Below are positions 54,366-63,899 of a stretch of 64,000 nucleotides of DNA, piece after piece. The stretch is taken from the NCBI RefSeq assembly GCF_016801775.1, contig NZ_CP069004.1, positions 1,488,001 through 1,552,000 of the forward strand, written 5' to 3'. Numbering within the stretch: the first letter of the stretch is position 1; every line of letters starts with the position of its first letter. The position numbers and the translations under genes were made by a program. The stretch is from Sulfitobacter mediterraneus. Lineage in GTDB: Bacteria; Pseudomonadota; Alphaproteobacteria; Rhodobacterales; Rhodobacteraceae. The notes under the pieces are model-generated. The model made no database searches. It was not told where the DNA came from and was given only the letters and a program-made list of their open reading frames with translations.

Positions 54366-55214
54366 ATGCTCGACACGCGGTCCCGATTTGACCAGTTGCC
54401 CAACGCAGCCGGGATCGGATACAAACCCCAACATTTCCAAGAGCTTCTGGAAGATCCCGGCGCTGTTGAATGGGTTGAGGTTCATGCCGAAAACTATATG
54501 GGTGACGGCGGGCGACCCTTGGCCCAGTTGCAGGCGTTGTCCGAGACCTTTGCGATTTCCATCCATGGTGTAGGCCTGTCCATCGGGGGCCAACAGCCGC
54601 TTGATAAGGATCACCTAAATCGGCTCAAGCGCCTGTGTGATCGCATCAAACCCGCCAGCTTTTCGGAACATCTGGCATGGTCCACCCACGGTGCGGAGTT
54701 CATGAACGATCTGCTGCCCCTGCCCTATACAGCCGAAACTCTGACCCTCGTGAGTGACCATATCAATCAGGTTCAAGACACCTTGGGCCGTCAAATGCTG
54801 CTGGAAAACCCGTCCAGTTATCTGACGTTTGCTGAATCTACTTTTACAGAAACTGACTTTCTTTCTGCGGTTATCCACAAGACATCCTGTGGTCTATTGC
54901 TGGATGTGAACAACGTATTCATTTCATCCACAAACCTTGGGGTCAGCCCAGAAACCTACATTGATACCTATCCAACCGATCATGTGGGCGAGATCCATGT
55001 GGGTGGACATGATGAAGATCAGGATGATTTTGGTGCGCCGTTGTTGATCGATAGCCACGCCAAACCAGTCGTCGATCCGGTTTGGTCATTGCTCAGATAC
55101 ACGCTTGCACAAACCGCACCAAAACCGGTTTTAGTGGAATGGGACAACGATATACCGTCTTGGCCAACCCTTCGTGCCGAAGCAAACCGCGCCGCCATGG
55201 CCTTGGCCGGATGA
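54366..55214 (+). CDS. bufB: MNIO family enzyme BufB (DUF692), bufferin maturase
   Basis: A 282-residue TIM-barrel multinuclear non-haem iron oxygenase of the DUF692/MbnB family. Likely iron ligands are visible: E42 (HAENYM), H67 (SIHGVG), E101/H102 (SEHLAW), E147 (LENPS), D180 (LLLDVNN), H211/H215 (IHVGGH), D229/H231 (DSHAKP) and E258. CGGAGGG precedes the start. It should oxidise Cys of BufA1 to thiooxazole with O2. bufC overlaps its stop. Confidence 0.94.
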   Translation: MLDTRSRFDQLPNAAGIGYKPQHFQELLEDPGAVEWVEVHAENYMGDGGRPLAQLQALSETFAISIHGVGLSIGGQQPLDKDHLNRLKRLCDRIKPASFSEHLAWSTHGAEFMNDLLPLPYTAETLTLVSDHINQVQDTLGRQMLLENPSSYLTFAESTFTETDFLSAVIHKTSCGLLLDVNNVFISSTNLGVSPETYIDTYPTDHVGEIHVGGHDEDQDDFGAPLLIDSHAKPVVDPVWSLLRYTLAQTAPKPVLVEWDNDIPSWPTLRAEANRAAMALAG

Positions 55215-55954
55215 CCCGATCGGAGAGATTTCACGCGGGCCTCCTGGACCCAGCGCGCCCCGTGCCGGACGGTCTGATCGACGGTAAAAACCAACCGGCA
55301 GGCCGCAGATATGATGTCTATCGCAACAACGTGACCACCTCGCTTTGTGAGGCTCTATCAACGGCGTTCCCGCTGGTTCGCAAACTGATCGGCACGCAGA
55401 ATTTCAGCTCGCTCGCGCCGCTCTACGTCCGAAATCACCCCCCTAAATCGCCGCTCATGATGCATTATGGCGTTGATTTTCCTGAGTTTATCGAAAACTT
55501 CACGCCCCTTGCGCATATCGGGTATCTGGCCGATGCCGCACGGCTTGATCAGGCCATGCGCCGGTCCTACCACGCCGCCGACGCTCCGAATTTTGACGCG
55601 GCCAGGCTGCAAAACACTGCGCCGGATGCATTGCCTAGAATGAAGATCGGTCTTGCACCAGCCAGCCTGATCCTGCGCTCTGATTGGCCGCTCTATGACA
55701 TCTGGCGCTTCAATAACGAAGATGGCGCGCCCAAACCGCAGGCTATTGCACAGGATGTTCTGATCACCCGTCCAGAATTTGATCCACAGCCATGGCTCCT
55801 GCCTCCGGGGGCCGCGATCTGGCTGGAGAACCTGGCCCAAGGCCGGACATTTGGGGCTGCGCACGATCTGACCCTTGCGCAAATACCCGATTTTGATCTC
55901 GCCGCCGCCCTCACAACGGCCCTGTCATCCCGAGCCTTTAAAGAAACCCCGTAA
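55211..55954 (+). CDS. bufC: BufC (DUF2063) partner protein of the MNIO enzyme
   Basis: A 247-residue protein from the ATG at 55211, overlapping the bufB stop (ATGA). The N-terminal DUF2063 domain reads [30 protein letters not shown], followed by DFPEFIENF and a C-terminal mixed domain. It is the expected precursor-binding partner that presents the BufA leader to BufB, as MbnC does for MbnB. Annotation pipelines sometimes call it a putative DNA-binding protein. Confidence 0.9.
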   Translation: MTRSERFHAGLLDPARPVPDGLIDGKNQPAGRRYDVYRNNVTTSLCEALSTAFPLVRKLIGTQNFSSLAPLYVRNHPPKSPLMMHYGVDFPEFIENFTPLAHIGYLADAARLDQAMRRSYHAADAPNFDAARLQNTAPDALPRMKIGLAPASLILRSDWPLYDIWRFNNEDGAPKPQAIAQDVLITRPEFDPQPWLLPPGAAIWLENLAQGRTFGAAHDLTLAQIPDFDLAAALTTALSSRAFKETP

Positions 55955-55963
55955 GGAATTGAT

Positions 55964-56506
55964 ATGAAACCGCTTATATCCCTGCATGATGCAGTTTTCA
56001 CCAGACTCGAACAGGCCAACTGGTTGTTGCCAACGCTCGCAAGGTTCCTTTTTGCGGCGGTTCTGCTGGTCTACTTCCTCAATTCGGGTCTCACCAAAAT
56101 CGGCGATGGCCTGTCTGGCCTATGGACACCTTCCGTCGGTGCCTATGCGCAGATCTTCCCCCGTGTGCTCGAAGAAGCCGGCTATGACACTGATGCACTT
56201 GGTCTTTTTCATCGTTTGGTCGTGCTCGCAGGAACATGGGCAGAGTTCATTTTGCCAGCCCTTATCGTTGTTGGCTTGCTGACCCGCCTCGCCGCGCTGG
56301 GGATGATCGGTTTCATCGCTGTCCAATCGCTGACCGACATCTATGGCCATGGCCAAGACAGCGCGTTGGGCGCGTGGTTCGACCGTTTCCCGGATGCGGT
56401 CATCATGGACCAGAGGGCGTTGTGGGTTCTCTTGCTGCTGATCCTAGTGATCAAAGGCGCGGGGCCCTTGTCCTTTGACCGCGCATTCAAACGGCGCGTT
56501 ATTTGA
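55964..56506 (+). CDS. DoxX family membrane protein of the bufferin operon
   Basis: A 180-residue protein with four membrane segments (FLFAAVLLVYFLNSG, AEFILPALIVVGLLTRLAALGMIGFIAV, ALWVLLLLILVIKGAG). DoxX-like proteins commonly close bufferin operons, and the 9-bp gap to bufC supports co-transcription. Its role, perhaps redox or membrane assistance, is unproven. Confidence 0.88.
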   Translation: MKPLISLHDAVFTRLEQANWLLPTLARFLFAAVLLVYFLNSGLTKIGDGLSGLWTPSVGAYAQIFPRVLEEAGYDTDALGLFHRLVVLAGTWAEFILPALIVVGLLTRLAALGMIGFIAVQSLTDIYGHGQDSALGAWFDRFPDAVIMDQRALWVLLLLILVIKGAGPLSFDRAFKRRVI

Positions 56507-56551
56507 GCGTTGAAACCATGCTGGCGCGCGCGCCGCGCCAGCTGACACCGG

Positions 56552-56872
56552 TTAAGAAAGTGCTTTAATTTCCTTCTCTATATCACTGTTCCAAGATAGA
56601 AAAAGCGTGTTATCCACAGCAATCAACGGCCGCTTCATCAAAGCGGGATGGGCTTTGATCAATGTCAGAGGATCGGCCTGCCGCTCTACCTCGCTCAGCC
56701 CTCTCCAAGTGGTGGACCGTGTATTCAATAGCGCGCCACCGAACTGTTGATGTGCCGCCAACAACACCTCTTCAGGAACGCCATCAACGCGCACATCAAC
56801 GAGCGTAGCATCAGGCAGTGCCTTCATCGCCTTCCTGCAGGTATCGCAATTCTTAAGACCATAAATTTGCAT
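56552..56872 (-). CDS. ArsC/Spx-family thioredoxin-fold protein (YffB-like)
   Basis: A 106-residue protein from the ATG at 56872, with GAGGG six bases upstream; the previous ATG at 56875 is an alternative. It starts MQIYGLKNCDTCRKAMKAL, the ArsC/YffB motif with an extra second Cys (CxxC). The conserved Arg in MKRPLIAVD follows. It resembles glutathione-dependent thiol reductases more than true arsenate reductases, and no ars genes are near. It is convergent with the bufferin operon. Confidence 0.85.
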   Translation of the reverse strand: MQIYGLKNCDTCRKAMKALPDATLVDVRVDGVPEEVLLAAHQQFGGALLNTRSTTWRGLSEVERQADPLTLIKAHPALMKRPLIAVDNTLFLSWNSDIEKEIKALS

Positions 56873-57048
56873 CATTTTCCCTCTTCTTTTGGCGCTTGAT
56901 CTGAAATTTGAACAAAATTTTTCGCGATTTACTTGATTTTTCTCCCGATTGCGCAATCCTTTCTACTGTAGGGCGCGCCGGAATGGTTTGGCATAGGCCC
57001 TATCCTGTTTCGGCAGGCCTATGAAAGACTAAAGGAGGCGCGGATATT

Positions 57049-57255
57049 ATGCCGAATGGCACCGTGAAATGGTTTAACACCACCAAGGGTTACGGATTTA
57101 TCGCACCAGAAGGTGGCGGCAATGATGTATTTGTACATATCTCAGCGGTCGAACGCTCTGGCCTGACGGGCCTTGCGGATGACCAGAAAGTCAGTTTCGA
57201 ACTTTCCGAAGGCCGCGACGGCCGCCAGATGGCGTCTGACATCACCCTGTTATAA
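57049..57255 (+). CDS. Cold-shock protein (CspA family)
   Basis: A 68-residue cold-shock domain with RNP1 (KGYGFIAPEG) and RNP2 (VFVHIS) and the start MPNGTVKWFNTTKG. It binds single-stranded RNA as a chaperone. AAGGAGG lies upstream of the ATG, and the ~90-bp region before it may be the long 5' leader typical of csp mRNAs. Confidence 0.95.
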   Translation: MPNGTVKWFNTTKGYGFIAPEGGGNDVFVHISAVERSGLTGLADDQKVSFELSEGRDGRQMASDITLL

Positions 57256-57327
57256 CAACAGATCAGTGACGGAAAACCGGTAAATTTGGCGTTGTGCAAC
57301 AGCGCCAAACCAAAGATTTTGCTGCGC

Positions 57328-58512
57328 TCAGGACAGGGCGCAGGGCAGTGACTGGTATCCGTGAAACCTGATACGCCCACCGCCCAGGCGACCGGGTGCC
57401 AAAACATAATCAGGATAGCGCCTCAAAAAACGTTCAATAGCGATCCGTCCTTCCATCCGCGCGAGCGTCAGGCCCACGCACACATGCGGCCCGCCCGCAA
57501 AGGCAAGATGTCGGTTCGGCTGCCGCTTAATGTCAAAGACTGTTGGGTTTTCAAACACATCCGGGTCTCTGTTGGCCGCGCCAATGCACAGATGAAGATT
57601 GGTCCCCGGCGGGATATTAATGCCGCCGAACGTCACCTGAGCCGTGGTTTCACGATTGCCAAACTGGTTTGGTGACCGCACTCGCAGGATCTCCTCCACC
57701 GCCGTGTTGATCAGCGCCGGGTCGTCAATCAACTGCGCCTTTTGCACCGGATGATCGTTGAGCAGGGCCAAGCCGTTGCCGATCAGGTTCGTCGTGGTTT
57801 CATGGCCCGCATTGAGGATGAAAATGCAATTCTGGATCAGCTCGATCTCGGTCAACCGCCCAGTTTCATCCCCATTGATCAGCCGTGTCAGCACGTCCGT
57901 TTCTGGGTCTCCCGGTTGTGCCCGCCTGCGGGCGATCAGGTCCGTGAGGTAGTCCTTGAAGTCGCGCACCGCTCGATGGCCGGCCTCCAGTTGCTCTGGG
58001 GTCAGGACCGGCTCCAACGCGCCGAGAATTGACAGAGACCAATCACGCAGGGGGCCACGTTCGTCCATCGGTACATCAAGCAGGTTTCCGATGATCTGGA
58101 TGGGAATGGTAGATGCAAAATCCTCAATAAGATCAGCATCCTGCGGCATGACGTTCAATAAATGGTCCACCGTTTCAATCAACCCCGGTTCCATCCGCGC
58201 CAAGGCTTTGGGCGTCAAGGCTGATGTCATGATCCGGCGCACACGGGTGTGAAGTGGCGGGTCGTTGAACACCAACGAGGTGGTATGATGTTCGAATAGT
58301 GGTGTATCCAGCCCGAATTTGGGGGCAAAGGCCGCCTTTTTGTCCGAAATATAGGTTGTCGTGTCGCGGTAGATGGCATTCAGATCGGCGTGTTTGCAAA
58401 TCAGGACAGAGCCGTCCGGCTGCTCCAAAACAGGGGTTTCAGCCAGCAGGCGATCGTAATGCGGAAACGGGTTGTCGGTGAAACCGGCGGGTGGGTTGGC
58501 AAGATCAAACAT
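57328..58512 (-). CDS. Cytochrome P450
   Basis: A 394-residue P450. The I-helix has NAGHETTTN (oxygen-activating A/G-x-x-T), the K-helix ExxR is EEILR, and the haem-ligand loop is AFAGGPHVCVG with the axial Cys. The usual FGxGxH is here FAGGPH. Bacterial class I enzymes need a ferredoxin and reductase, neither of which is adjacent. The substrate is unknown. Confidence 0.92.
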   Translation of the reverse strand: MFDLANPPAGFTDNPFPHYDRLLAETPVLEQPDGSVLICKHADLNAIYRDTTTYISDKKAAFAPKFGLDTPLFEHHTTSLVFNDPPLHTRVRRIMTSALTPKALARMEPGLIETVDHLLNVMPQDADLIEDFASTIPIQIIGNLLDVPMDERGPLRDWSLSILGALEPVLTPEQLEAGHRAVRDFKDYLTDLIARRRAQPGDPETDVLTRLINGDETGRLTEIELIQNCIFILNAGHETTTNLIGNGLALLNDHPVQKAQLIDDPALINTAVEEILRVRSPNQFGNRETTAQVTFGGINIPPGTNLHLCIGAANRDPDVFENPTVFDIKRQPNRHLAFAGGPHVCVGLTLARMEGRIAIERFLRRYPDYVLAPGRLGGGRIRFHGYQSLPCALS

Positions 58513-58555
58513 GGCGACAGTCTGGCCTTTGCCACGCCGGTGTCAATGCGGCGCG

Positions 58556-58879
58556 CTAGCCCCCCTGCATGCAATCGCGGCATTTCGGCATGGAAGGGTC
58601 CGCAGCAAGGCGGGCAGGCTCGACCGCCTCGCCGCAATCGGTGCAAAAGCCGTATTCGCCCTCCGCAAGCCGCGCCAGAGCCGCCTGAATGCGCAGCCGC
58701 TCGGCCCCGCGTCGCCGCGCCTGTGCCTGTGCCATCGCCTGATTTTGCAGGGCATCCATCCGCGAGAGCCGGCCAACCGCCTGTTGATCCAATTCAACGG
58801 TCTTTTGCCCGTCGAGGCCAGCGGCATCTTCGGCATCAAGCGCCTCAAGTCGGGCGTGTAGGGCAGTTTTCGGATCCAT
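58556..58879 (-). CDS. TraR/DksA family zinc-finger protein
   Basis: A 107-residue protein from the ATG at 58879. A coiled-coil N-terminal half (LDQQAVGRLSRMDALQNQAMAQ) is followed by a four-Cys zinc finger (FCTDCGE...PKCRDC), the DksA/TraR pattern. It is shorter than full DksA. Such proteins act in the RNA polymerase secondary channel to tune stringent-response promoters. The upstream frame to 58993 is low quality. Confidence 0.86.
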   Translation of the reverse strand: MDPKTALHARLEALDAEDAAGLDGQKTVELDQQAVGRLSRMDALQNQAMAQAQARRRGAERLRIQAALARLAEGEYGFCTDCGEAVEPARLAADPSMPKCRDCMQGG

Positions 58880-59111
58880 GTGTTGTGGTAGGGCCGGGTT
58901 CACCCCGCCGTCAAGGGCATGGTGCAGGCATCGCCGGGCAGCGACCGACCTGGAGGGTGCCTCCCCCCTCCAAGCGGCAGAGGGGCGGCGCAAAATGCAC
59001 AGCTTTCATGAGGTGTGATCCGGTGCAAAAGCGCCCTCCTGGGGGAGGTCGGGCGCTGCCCGGCGGTGCCGGGCGGGGTGGGTGGTGTGACGACAGGCCG
59101 CTCAATCTGCC

Positions 59112-60017
59112 TTAGCCAATCACCCCTTCAAACTCGCGCCACTCCCCTTTCGACATCCCCGAAGTCTCCTGCGTGACCGTCTCGCCCTTAAGCATCCGGC
59201 GCAGGCAATCCAGCGCCTTGCCAGACAGCGTCGCGCCACCCAGACGATAGTCCTCAAACGCGCCATAGGCTGCTGGCACCCAGTCGGCCACCACCTTGCA
59301 GATCGCATCGGCGTAAACCCGGATTTCGTATTGGGCGTGGGCGTCGGCGCGCAAGCGCAGGAAGTGGAAGAGATTGTGCAGATCCACCTTCCAGTACCAC
59401 TGCGTATAGACATTGGCAGGCAGGTTCATCCGCGCCAGCTCGCGGGCCAGACCGTCCTGCCCCTCTTGCGAGATCATTTCCTGATAATGGTCATAGGCGC
59501 GGCTGCTGTCTGCCTTGAGGATCTCCAGCACGCGGGCCGCTTCTTCCCCTTCAAGCAGGCCGCCCCGCCCCTGATTGTTCACTGTGCTTTGCGCATTGAT
59601 GTGCTCGGGCGCGGGGATGTAGAACTCGCGGTCCAGAATGGAATAACGGGCGGAATACTCGTTCACATTGGCGGTGCGGTGGCGGATCCATTGCCGCGCG
59701 ACAAAGACCGGCAGTTTCACATGCAGCTTGATCTCGCACATCTCGAACGGCGTCGAATGCCAGTGCCGCATGAGGTAACGGATCAAGCCTTCGTCGTTCT
59801 GCACCGATTTGGTGCCCTTGCCATAGCTGACCCGCGCCGCCTGGCAGATCGCGGCATCATCGCCCATATAGTCGATCACCCGGATAAACCCGTGGTCCAG
59901 CACCTCATGCGCCTTGTAAAGATGCGCCTCCATCCCCGGCACGGTGGCCCGCAAGGTAGGCTGGCTTTCGCTGCGCAGGGCGTCAATTTCGGCTTGTTGG
60001 TCAGGGGAAAGGGGCAT
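59112..60017 (-). CDS. thyX: Flavin-dependent thymidylate synthase
   Basis: A 301-residue protein from the ATG at 60017 (AAAAGGA ribosome site); earlier in-frame ATGs at 60044 and 60053 are alternatives. The ThyX signature [15 protein letters not shown] is present, with the FAD-binding HR and the dUMP-binding region, and the C-terminal [18 protein letters not shown]. It makes dTMP from dUMP using methylene-THF, FAD and NADPH, instead of ThyA. Confidence 0.96.
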   Translation of the reverse strand: MPLSPDQQAEIDALRSESQPTLRATVPGMEAHLYKAHEVLDHGFIRVIDYMGDDAAICQAARVSYGKGTKSVQNDEGLIRYLMRHWHSTPFEMCEIKLHVKLPVFVARQWIRHRTANVNEYSARYSILDREFYIPAPEHINAQSTVNNQGRGGLLEGEEAARVLEILKADSSRAYDHYQEMISQEGQDGLARELARMNLPANVYTQWYWKVDLHNLFHFLRLRADAHAQYEIRVYADAICKVVADWVPAAYGAFEDYRLGGATLSGKALDCLRRMLKGETVTQETSGMSKGEWREFEGVIG

Positions 60018-60230
60018 GACGGGCGGTCCTTTTGAGGCACTCATGGGTGGCATGGATTCGCAGATCACTATATCTGCGCAAATCCACCTGAGGAACCGCC
60101 ATATGCGGTATTGTTTTTTGACCACCCTTGAAAAGTTATTCAACAGTGAGGGATGCAGCAGCGTTGACAAAACCGCCTCTGGTTTGAGACTGTAATGCAA
60201 AATAAAACACAGAGCTGAAGGCAGGCTATC

Positions 60231-61262
60231 ATGAAAATCAATGCAGCGGGGCTCTTGCTCTGTACGTTTCTTGTTGGATGTGGCGGCACACCTCCCTTCA
60301 ATGCGGATGAGACAGAAGATCCGACAACAACAGACGGTACGATCGACAGCGATCGCACCCTGCCCCCCGGTACCTCATCACCGCAGCCCGACACCACGAT
60401 TTTCCGCAAAGAAGCGGTCGACGAGAACGGCAATGGCTTTGCCGAGGGCGTGGCCTATAATTCTACGGACGACACTTTTACCGTCGACAATCTCCCGTTT
60501 GATGGCGGCGCAGACACACCATATATCCGCGGCCAAGCGGTCGGCAGCCTCGGACCATATGCGGTTTATGAGGCGGTGCAACAATATCCAGACACACAGA
60601 CCAACGCGACCATCAACCAATTCCGACACCGCGCCATTTACGGCGTCAGCACCAGCGGCAACACCGAATTTGCCATCGTGCGCACCGGCGCCTACGTCGG
60701 CTATGGCTTTGGCGGCTTTGTTTATGAGCGCAACGGAACGGTGGTCCTGCCCACCACCGGCCAGGCGCTTTACAACGGTCAGGGGGCGGGTCTGCGAGAC
60801 TACAACGGGCGCGGCGGGTTGGAATACACCACGTCGGACGTGCAGATCGCCATCGACTTTGATGACTTCAACGAAACCACAGGCCGCTACGAAGGGGCAG
60901 TGGATGGATTTGTGTTCAACCGCAAGGTCTACAATCTTGCCGGCGAGGATATCACCAGCGAAATCTATGGCCGCGTCGGAGCTGCAAGCGATGCGACCCT
61001 CACCGCGATTCCGACAGCTGTCTTCACCGTTTCGACCAACGCGCTCGATGCCAATGGCGAGATAACCGGCACGCTCACATCCCGCTTTGGCAACAACAGC
61101 GGCCAGGCTGTCGATTATGAGAACGGCCAATACTACGGGATCATCTCGGGCGACGGAGCCGAGGAAATCGTGGGGATTATTGTCCTGGAAACAGGCGAAG
61201 ATCCAACCGCAGACGGTGTCCGCGAGACCCTTGGTTTCACGATCTATCGCGGAAATCAGTAA
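60231..61262 (+). CDS. Surface-lipoprotein candidate with TbpB-like beta-barrel (Slam substrate)
   Basis: A 343-residue protein with a lipobox (LVGC, Cys17) followed by an acidic/Thr-rich linker ([14 protein letters not shown]). The rest is beta-strand rich: [32 protein letters not shown] and [22 protein letters not shown], the look of TbpB-type barrel domains. The stop is immediately followed by the Slam start (no gap). This suggests an outer-membrane lipoprotein moved to the cell surface by Slam. Ligand unknown. Confidence 0.82.
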   Translation: MKINAAGLLLCTFLVGCGGTPPFNADETEDPTTTDGTIDSDRTLPPGTSSPQPDTTIFRKEAVDENGNGFAEGVAYNSTDDTFTVDNLPFDGGADTPYIRGQAVGSLGPYAVYEAVQQYPDTQTNATINQFRHRAIYGVSTSGNTEFAIVRTGAYVGYGFGGFVYERNGTVVLPTTGQALYNGQGAGLRDYNGRGGLEYTTSDVQIAIDFDDFNETTGRYEGAVDGFVFNRKVYNLAGEDITSEIYGRVGAASDATLTAIPTAVFTVSTNALDANGEITGTLTSRFGNNSGQAVDYENGQYYGIISGDGAEEIVGIIVLETGEDPTADGVRETLGFTIYRGNQ

Positions 61263-62657
61263 ATGCCCAAGCGGCGCCCCTTTTACAGGAGCGCGGCCAT
61301 CCTCGGGATCTTGGCCTGTCTGACGGGCCTGCCCGTGGCTGCGCAAACCACATTGGACGCCCCTGCCATGCGGCAGGCGGCAACCGAAGCCTTACGTGCC
61401 GGAGATGCGCAGCGGGCCAGAGTCTATGCTGAGGCGTTGCTGACCCGCGATGCCAATGATCTGAACGCCCATTTGATCCATGCCCGCGCGCTGCGCGATT
61501 TGGGCCGGACCGCCCCTGCCCGCACCGCCGCGCGGCGTGCGTGGCAATTGGCACAAACAGACGCGGAAAAATACTCGGCCGCTCTGATCACCGCTCAGGT
61601 ATTGTCTACAGCCGGACAGCGCACCCGTGCCCAGCTTTGGCTGCGCCGCGCGGCGGAACATGCGCCCAATGATCTGCTCCGCGCCCGCGCCGAACGTGAC
61701 TTCAAATATGTAAGAACCCGCAATCCCTGGCACACCAGCCTCAGCTTCACCTTGGCCCCGAATTCCAACATCAACAACGGCAGTGCCCAGGACCGGTCCG
61801 AGCTGAACTATGCCATCAGCGAAATCCTGTTCGGCCAGCCCATCGAATACAATCTCACTGGCAGTGCCCGCGCCCTCAGCGGGCTGGAGGTCGGTGGCAG
61901 CATGCGCACACGCTACAGGTTTCACCAAACGCCGGTCACTGCGCATGACGTCAAGATCGGCCTGTCCTATCGCACCTTTGCCCTGTCGGGCAGCGCCCAG
62001 AACACCGCGCCCGACGCATCCGGCTCTGACTTTGCCTTCGGAACGGCAACGCTCGGCTATGGGTTCAAGCGCATCAACTTTGAACGCAAGGGCGAATTTA
62101 CCTTTGACGGCGAGCTGGGCCAATCCTGGTATGGCGGATCACGTTACGCCAGCTATTTGCGCGGCGCGGCCTTTCAGGCCTACAGCCCCAGCCGCACAAA
62201 AAGATACCGCTTTGGCGTTGATGTTGAACGACAATTCGGCCAAGCCACGCCGGACGTTGACAGCCTTGCCCTGCGGGGCAGCCTGACCCAGCGGCTCAAA
62301 TCCGGCGATACGCTTTATCTTGGGCTGAGCGCGGAAACCACGCATTCCGTCGAAAAGGATGCCGAATACAGTGAGGTTGAGCTGCGCTCAGGCTATGTCA
62401 TGCGCAAGCCAATCATGGGGGCGGACGTGCAATTTGGCCTTGGTGCCGCCTATCGCGATTATGACGTGTCCCGACATTCGGCGGATGGCCGACAGGATCG
62501 CAAGATTTTTGCTGATGTCACCGCAACCTTCCGGCAGATCGACTATTACGGATTTAACCCCTCCGTGACCCTCAGCGCGTCAAAAACCGACAGCAACATT
62601 GGCCTTTATGATGTGAACCGCATCGGGCTCAGCATCGGGATCAAATCCGCTTTCTAA
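61263..62657 (+). CDS. Slam-type surface lipoprotein assembly modifier (DUF560)
   Basis: A 464-residue outer-membrane protein. Signal peptide (SAAILGILACLTGLPVAAQ), TPR-like repeats around residues 33-150 (AMRQAATEALRAGDAQRARV..., LNAHLIHARALRDLG), then a beta-barrel from about residue 155 opening with NPWHTSLSFTLAPNSNINNG, the DUF560 hallmark, and ending with a terminal Phe (IGIKSAF). Slam proteins display lipoproteins on the surface. The ATG directly abuts the lipoprotein TAA, so expression is tightly coupled. Confidence 0.88.
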   Translation: MPKRRPFYRSAAILGILACLTGLPVAAQTTLDAPAMRQAATEALRAGDAQRARVYAEALLTRDANDLNAHLIHARALRDLGRTAPARTAARRAWQLAQTDAEKYSAALITAQVLSTAGQRTRAQLWLRRAAEHAPNDLLRARAERDFKYVRTRNPWHTSLSFTLAPNSNINNGSAQDRSELNYAISEILFGQPIEYNLTGSARALSGLEVGGSMRTRYRFHQTPVTAHDVKIGLSYRTFALSGSAQNTAPDASGSDFAFGTATLGYGFKRINFERKGEFTFDGELGQSWYGGSRYASYLRGAAFQAYSPSRTKRYRFGVDVERQFGQATPDVDSLALRGSLTQRLKSGDTLYLGLSAETTHSVEKDAEYSEVELRSGYVMRKPIMGADVQFGLGAAYRDYDVSRHSADGRQDRKIFADVTATFRQIDYYGFNPSVTLSASKTDSNIGLYDVNRIGLSIGIKSAF

Positions 62658-62754
62658 TCCAAAAATCCCAGACGCTCAAAATCCCGCGAGGCGCTGGAAT
62701 GCGCGGCGGGCTGTGCTAAGTTGCAGCCAACGCAGTGCAACAAAGGACCACAGC

Positions 62755-63189
62755 ATGCCAATCAAATACCTGCACACGATGGTGCGCGTGAAGGATCTGG
62801 AAAAATCCATCGCATTCTACGAACTTCTCGGGCTTGTTGAACGCCGCCGCATAGAAAATGAAGGCGGGCGTTTTACCCTCGTTTTCCTGTGCCCTCCGGG
62901 TCAGGCGGATGGTCATGCGGATGTGGAACTGACCTACAACTGGGATGGTGACGATGAACTGCCATCCGACAGCCGCCATTTCGGCCATCTGGCCTATACC
63001 GTGGATGACATCTATGCCACCTGCCGCCACTTGCAGGAAAACGGCATCACCATCAACCGCCCGCCCCGCGATGGCCGCATGGCCTTTGTCCGCTCTCCCG
63101 ACAATATCTCTATCGAATTGTTGCAAGAGGGCGATGCACAGGCCCCCGCCGAGCCTTGGGCCAGCATGGAAAACACAGGCCATTGGTAA
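62755..63189 (+). CDS. gloA: Lactoylglutathione lyase (glyoxalase I)
   Basis: A 144-residue protein from the ATG at 62755. It begins IKYLHTMVRVKDLEKSIAFYELLG, with metal His in the first module (LHTMVRV), Glu in ELTYNW, His in HFGHLAYTV and Glu in SIELLQEG. It detoxifies methylglyoxal-glutathione hemithioacetal. The next gene may start inside its last codons. Confidence 0.94.
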   Translation: MPIKYLHTMVRVKDLEKSIAFYELLGLVERRRIENEGGRFTLVFLCPPGQADGHADVELTYNWDGDDELPSDSRHFGHLAYTVDDIYATCRHLQENGITINRPPRDGRMAFVRSPDNISIELLQEGDAQAPAEPWASMENTGHW

Positions 63190-63899
63190 AACGGCTGGCC
63201 TCTGTTGCGGCGCTGGCCTTGGCCGCCGCTGCCCCGGCGGAGGCCGCCAATTGCCGTCTGGCGCTTTTGCTTGCGCTGGATGTCTCCAGTTCTGTCGATC
63301 CGGTTGAGGATCGTTTGCAGCGCGGCGGCCTTGTTGCCGCGCTGACGTCGCCCGAAGTGCAGCGCGCCTTTTTCGCCGCAGATCAAAAGGTTGCACTGTC
63401 CGTTTATGAATGGTCGGGCCGCTACAATCAGGAAGTTTTGCTGGATTGGACGATGATTGACGATCTCGAAACCCTCGTGAACACCGCCGAGATCATCGCA
63501 AACAGCACCCGCAGCCATAATGAGTTTCCAACTGCGATGGGCTATGCTTTGGGGCACGGGGCCAAGCTGCTGCAAGCTGCGCCCGATTGTTTGCGCAAGA
63601 CCCTTGATATGGCCGGTGACGGGCAAAACAACGAAGGGTTCGGCCCGCAAGCCGCCTATCGCGAGTTCCCGTTTGAAGAGGTGACGGTGAACGGTCTGGT
63701 GGTGAATGCCGCCGACTTTGAAGGTGAGGTTGGGTTGATCGCCTTTTACCGCGCTGAGGTTTTGCATGGACCGGGGGCGTTCTTGGTGATTGCCGACGGT
63801 TTCGAGGATTATGAACGTGCCATGCGGCAAAAGCTGGAGCGTGAGTTGACCCCGCCCGCCATTGGCGCTTTGCCGCGGCCTGCTGGATCAGCGGGATGA
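63183..63899 (+). CDS. DUF1194 family exported protein (first of a tandem pair)
   Basis: A ~238-residue protein starting at TTG 63183 (TTG 63156 is an alternative; both overlap gloA). A signal peptide (VKRLASVAALALAAAAPAEA) is followed by LLLALDVSSSVD, a vWA-like MIDAS DxSxS motif. NEFPTAMGYALGHGAKLL and DMAGDGQNNEG fit the von Willebrand A fold, so metal-dependent adhesion or binding in the periplasm is possible. Its stop overlaps the ATG of a paralogue (ATGA). Confidence 0.85.
   Translation: MVKRLASVAALALAAAAPAEAANCRLALLLALDVSSSVDPVEDRLQRGGLVAALTSPEVQRAFFAADQKVALSVYEWSGRYNQEVLLDWTMIDDLETLVNTAEIIANSTRSHNEFPTAMGYALGHGAKLLQAAPDCLRKTLDMAGDGQNNEGFGPQAAYREFPFEEVTVNGLVVNAADFEGEVGLIAFYRAEVLHGPGAFLVIADGFEDYERAMRQKLERELTPPAIGALPRPAGSAG

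Noticed and set aside
56552..56872. Arsenate resistance gene
   Set aside because: The ArsC-like protein has a YffB-type N-terminus and no ars operon partners, so arsenate reduction is not claimed.
58880..59111. 232-bp G/C-rich gap between the DksA-like gene and thyX
   Set aside because: Contains GC-rich repeats by composition only; no ORF, clear hairpin or promoter could be supported.
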